Source: JBFGFX01 sp965232455
GTDB lineage: Bacteria; Pseudomonadota; Gammaproteobacteria; Steroidobacterales; Woeseiaceae
Reading direction: 5' to 3'
DNA: 64,000 bases
Assembly (NCBI GenBank): GCA_965232455.1
Contig: OZ246981.1
Coordinates: 248,001 to 312,000 of the forward strand
Under the pieces are notes generated by a model. It searched no databases and was not told the DNA's origin. It was given only the letters and a program-made list of their open reading frames with translations. Both the position numbers and the translations under genes were made by a program. The stretch's first letter is position 1; each line of letters starts with the position of its first letter. Positions 61,049 to 64,000 of the stretch are shown here, one piece after another.

Positions 61049-61924
61049 TCAGCTGGCGGAACGATAATATTTACCGCCCAGTGCCAAACAAATACCTCCG
61101 AGTATCAGCGTGCCGCAGATCAACAGGCGTAACGACACGGCCTCGCCGACGAACAGCACGCCGCCGATCGCGGCGATCGCGGGGACGGACAGCTGCACGA
61201 GTGCCGCCTGCATCGATGTAAGATGGCTCAGCGCGGCGTACCAGATGACGTAGCCAAGGCCGGTTGTCACGCTGCCGGACAAGCAGGCCAGCGCGATACC
61301 GGTGAGTGACAGTTCGACGCTATCGATGGTGGCCAGCGCCAGCAGCGCGACCGGGAGCATGACACGGACAAAGTTCCCCGCGGTCGACGAAAGCGGCCGA
61401 GCTTCGTGCCTGCCGTAAAGCGAGTACAGTCCCCAGCCGATGCCCGCCACGGCCATTAGCGCAGCGCCCACGAGCGGCGGCGCGCTGGCGCCGGGCAGAA
61501 GCAGGGAAACCAATCCGGCAGCGGCGATCGCCCATCCCAGCCATTCACTGATTTTCGGCCGTTCGCCGCCGATCAGCGCGGCAACGATCATTGTCGCCTG
61601 CACGAAACCGAACAGGATCAGCGCCCCTGACGCCGCGCTCAGCCTGACGTAGGAAAACGAGAAAAAAATCGCGTAGACGATCAAGGTGAGAGCCGATCGC
61701 CAGCTACCCTGCGCGCGAACGTCCACGGCGCCGCTTCGCAAGAACAATATGCCGACCAGCGTGATTGCGCCCGCGGCGAGCCGTATGCTGGTAAAACTGG
61801 ACGGGTCTATGGCCCCGTCGATCAGCGCGAGTCGACAAATGACCGAGTTGCCCGCAAACGCCACCATGGCGACCACGGTATAGGTCGCCGTCCGCAGTCG
61901 GCTGCCCTGCCGGCTGAGTTCCAA
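61049..61924 (-). CDS. EamA/DMT-superfamily transporter
   Basis: A 291-residue membrane protein with ten predicted helices in two EamA repeats. The first starts AMVAFAGNSVICRLAL and the second VAGIGWGLYSLYGRHE. SASGALILFGFVQATMI is the usual helix-4 pattern. It probably exports a metabolite such as an amino acid. The start is a TTG at 61924 with no strong ribosome site; the first internal Met follows 19 residues in, so the start is uncertain. Confidence 0.87.
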   Translation of the reverse strand: MELSRQGSRLRTATYTVVAMVAFAGNSVICRLALIDGAIDPSSFTSIRLAAGAITLVGILFLRSGAVDVRAQGSWRSALTLIVYAIFFSFSYVRLSAASGALILFGFVQATMIVAALIGGERPKISEWLGWAIAAAGLVSLLLPGASAPPLVGAALMAVAGIGWGLYSLYGRHEARPLSSTAGNFVRVMLPVALLALATIDSVELSLTGIALACLSGSVTTGLGYVIWYAALSHLTSMQAALVQLSVPAIAAIGGVLFVGEAVSLRLLICGTLILGGICLALGGKYYRSAS

Positions 61925-61960
61925 ATCGCTACCCGGCCGCGGGATACGGCAACGCTTCTA

Positions 61961-62725
61961 TCAGCTGGTGGGCTTGCGCAGTTTTACGACAAAACGATCG
62001 GTTTTGCCCCTGACACCTTCGGCAAACACCATTTGCGAATGATCGTCGGACGTTACCGCGAGGATGTCGCTTTCACCGGCAAGCTCGAAACCCGCAGCGC
62101 GCGCCGATTCCACAACTTTCGATTTTTCGATGCGATGCAGCGCCGCATTGTCGGCGCCCGCGACTCCGGCGTGGTCAATAACCCCAAACACCCCGCCCGG
62201 CTTCAATACGGCTTTGATCGAGCGCAACATGGACACGGCTGCATCCGCTCCGTCCCGATTGTAGACATCGTGAAAGTTCAGCGCGCTGATGGCGACGTCG
62301 AACTGTCCGTCATCCGGGCTCATGCCCGCAAAGTTTTTGTCCAGCCTGACAACGTTGGGCAACCGGTTGTCGTCCAGCCTGGCGTTGAGCGCCTTGTCGT
62401 TGGCGCCGTCGCGAAACTGCAGGATAAAGTCGGGGTTTTGCGCGGCAACGTGGCCGTCGTCACCGACGGCGTTGGAGAGCACTTCGGTGTACCAGCCGCC
62501 CGCGGCCATGATGTCGATGACGCTCATGCCGGCCTCGACACCCAGATACTCCAGCACTTCGGCAGGTTTGCGGCCGGCGTCCCTCGCGCGGTCTGCTTCG
62601 CTGCGGGTGTCGCTGGCGATTCGTTCCGCCAACGTGTGATGTGCGCCCATCGCGGTGGTAACAATGAGCAGGCTGGCAGAGATGACGGATAGGGCGGCGC
62701 GGCGCGTTCTGATCAGGTTGTTCAT
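61961..62725 (-). CDS. exported methyltransferase-like protein
   Basis: A 254-residue protein. ATG 62725 has GGAGGA six bases away. The N-terminus has a signal-like hydrophobic stretch (about 12-27) ending near TAMGAHH. Then comes a class I SAM-methyltransferase fold: VIDIMAAGGWYTEVLS as motif I, FDVAISALNFHDVYNR and LKPGGVFGVIDHAG. Exported proteins of this kind are common and annotated as predicted methyltransferases, but SAM is not available in the periplasm, so the activity is doubtful. It is 36 bp before the EamA gene on the same strand. Confidence 0.82.
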   Translation of the reverse strand: MNNLIRTRRAALSVISASLLIVTTAMGAHHTLAERIASDTRSEADRARDAGRKPAEVLEYLGVEAGMSVIDIMAAGGWYTEVLSNAVGDDGHVAAQNPDFILQFRDGANDKALNARLDDNRLPNVVRLDKNFAGMSPDDGQFDVAISALNFHDVYNRDGADAAVSMLRSIKAVLKPGGVFGVIDHAGVAGADNAALHRIEKSKVVESARAAGFELAGESDILAVTSDDHSQMVFAEGVRGKTDRFVVKLRKPTS

Positions 62726-62951
62726 TGTGGTCCTCCAACGTCGTAGCGGTCGTGCACCGGTAGCTTTGATTCCGTGAGTGGGCAACCGCTACCGTTTGCC
62801 GTTACGTCGAGCATAGCGGAATTGAAGGCCGGCGGGCAGGCCGCTTTTCGGGCCGGCATGCTGTGCGCAACCTCCGCATTACGAAGGGTGCGTCGATTGT
62901 GAGGCAAGGCGTCGCGCGGCTCTCGTGATCTCTGCATACTTGGTCGAGATC

Positions 62952-64000
62952 ATGAGTGAGTCGAGCAAAAAAACGTCCGTGGAATCGCCGCAGGCAACGA
63001 GCCCTTTCCGGCAACCCGACCTGCTGTATTCAATCGGGCTCTTTCTGGTGGCGGTTATCACGATGAGCGTCGTCATCGGACGGGTTGGCCTGCTGTCTGG
63101 CGACCATGGTTGGATCACAGCCGCGTTTTTTGTCACCTATGGTGTCTTTACCATCACAATGGGATTTCCTCGCCCCGGCTTCGGCCATGTGTCCTTCGAT
63201 CGGGTTGCTCAGGTGGCGGCAATCCTCATCCTGGGTCCCGTCGATGCCGCCTGGATTTCCGGGCTCGCGTCGCTGATTTATCCCTGGCAGCGGCTGGCTC
63301 ACGGTGAAAAGCTGACGACGGTGATCATGGCGTCTCTGCACAACGCCGGGCTCATGTCGCTGGTCGTGCTGATCTGCGGATCGTTGTACCTCGGTTTGGG
63401 CGGTCCGGTGCCGCCGGCCCGCTTGGACCTTGCGACGTCGGGCCTGCTGCTTCTTTTAATCTTGAGCATGCAGCTCGTCAACGATCTCGGCATGCTGATC
63501 GTCCTCCGCCTGCGAAAACAGGACCCCGCCAAACTCCTGAACGGGTTCACGGCTGCGGTGGAACTGGGGTCCGTCCTGATCGCCGTGCTGGTGGCGCTCG
63601 TTTACGTGCAGTACGACACCGCCGTTTTTGCATTACTGCTGGTGGTGTTGAGCATCGGCATGCTGGTGTTGAAACGTTATGCGGAAATGCGCTTCAAGCT
63701 GGAAGCCTTGGTGGACGAACGCACCGAGGAGCTGCGAATAAAGTCTCGCGAGCTGGAAAGGCAGGCAACCCACGATACGCTGACAGGGCTTTACAACCGG
63801 CGTTTCGCGGACGAATACCTTACGCGGGAAATCGAAAAGACGCGGCGGTCGGATCGGGAATTTGCGGTTGCGCTGGCCGACATCGACCATTTCAAGCAGA
63901 TCAACGACCGCTACTCGCACGCCAGCGGCGATCTGGTATTGAGGCGCGTTGCGCACATTCTGACCAGTCGCTGTCGCCAGTCCGACGTCGTGGCGCGCTA
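62952..64000 (+). CDS. membrane diguanylate cyclase (GGDEF), truncated by the window end
   Basis: The frame is open from ATG 62952 to the last base, 349 codons without a stop. It encodes six to seven membrane helices in the first 230 residues, a short coiled coil (LVDERTEELRIKSRELERQA), and the start of a GGDEF domain: ATHDTLTGLYNRRF and ALADIDHFKQINDRYSH. The sequence ends just before the GGDEF motif itself should appear (DVVAR, then the edge). It should make cyclic di-GMP. The N-terminal sensor is not a recognised MASE type. Confidence 0.88.
   Translation, partial: MSESSKKTSVESPQATSPFRQPDLLYSIGLFLVAVITMSVVIGRVGLLSGDHGWITAAFFVTYGVFTITMGFPRPGFGHVSFDRVAQVAAILILGPVDAAWISGLASLIYPWQRLAHGEKLTTVIMASLHNAGLMSLVVLICGSLYLGLGGPVPPARLDLATSGLLLLLILSMQLVNDLGMLIVLRLRKQDPAKLLNGFTAAVELGSVLIAVLVALVYVQYDTAVFALLLVVLSIGMLVLKRYAEMRFKLEALVDERTEELRIKSRELERQATHDTLTGLYNRRFADEYLTREIEKTRRSDREFAVALADIDHFKQINDRYSHASGDLVLRRVAHILTSRCRQSDVVAR

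Noticed and set aside
1..64000. tRNA genes, CRISPR arrays, prophage genes or an intact insertion sequence
   Set aside because: No tRNA T-loop signature in a suitable context, no regularly spaced repeats, and no transposase or integrase domain were found by eye.

Overview
The window is GC-rich, densely packed bacterial DNA. Gene content points to a free-living, respiring gammaproteobacterium: HemN, CtaA, a c-type cytochrome/NorB-like pair, an octaheme cytochrome, a Cpx-like envelope stress pair, PhhB, OmpA-like and FKBP-type envelope proteins, and many predicted lipoproteins. A marine lineage such as Woeseiales would fit, but that is a guess. No tRNA, rRNA, CRISPR array, prophage or intact transposase was seen.

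Layout. 0.4-5.6 kb: FKBP isomerase, a LysR regulator and a three-gene operon (flavin reductase-like, M20 peptidase, P-loop protein). 5.8-11 kb: CBS protein, gamma-glutamyltransferase lipoprotein, two DUF6152-type proteins and a lipoprotein with a hydratase fold. 11-17.6 kb: PLP transsulfuration enzyme, class I aldolase, esterase, hemN, ctaA. 17.7-23.2 kb: two Lrp/AsnC regulators around a NorC/NorB-like pair, a hydroxyacid oxidase and a YeiH-type transporter. 23.5-35 kb: cold-shock protein, octaheme cytochrome with TPRs, TauE, leucine dehydrogenase-like enzyme, acetoacetyl-CoA synthetase, thioesterase, glycerol kinase, glycosyltransferase. 35.4-40 kb: PAP2 phosphatase and DgkA converging on a perfect palindrome, a 271-bp MITE-like element, an LpxH-like phosphatase, an SDR and a thiolase.

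The most interesting region is 40-57.4 kb. It holds a zinc-ribbon Ser/Thr kinase and PP2C phosphatase, then (after a divergent Cpx-like module) a same-strand run: two lipoproteins, a membrane Ser/Thr kinase, an FHA/PEGA/FGE-fold protein, a small acidic exported protein, a MotA/TolQ/ExbB-type channel, an actin/Hsp70-like-FHA fusion, and two paralogous von Willebrand A proteins. The N-terminal membrane segments of the two VWA proteins resemble ExbD/MotB stator subunits. I infer a phosphorylation-controlled, ion-motive-force-driven envelope machine in which VWA domains replace the usual peptidoglycan- or receptor-binding domain. No T6SS, flagellar, Ton or Zorya partner genes accompany it.

Directly downstream is a second notable object at 57.37-57.70 kb: two long hairpins with perfect 21-bp stems of different sequence but nearly the same 23-nt loop, in inverted orientation, between REP-like sequences. 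The last part carries an OmpA/glycine-zipper protein, PhhB, a threonine dehydratase, an orphan ParA with an adjacent palindrome, an EamA transporter, an exported methyltransferase-like protein, and a diguanylate cyclase cut by the window edge.
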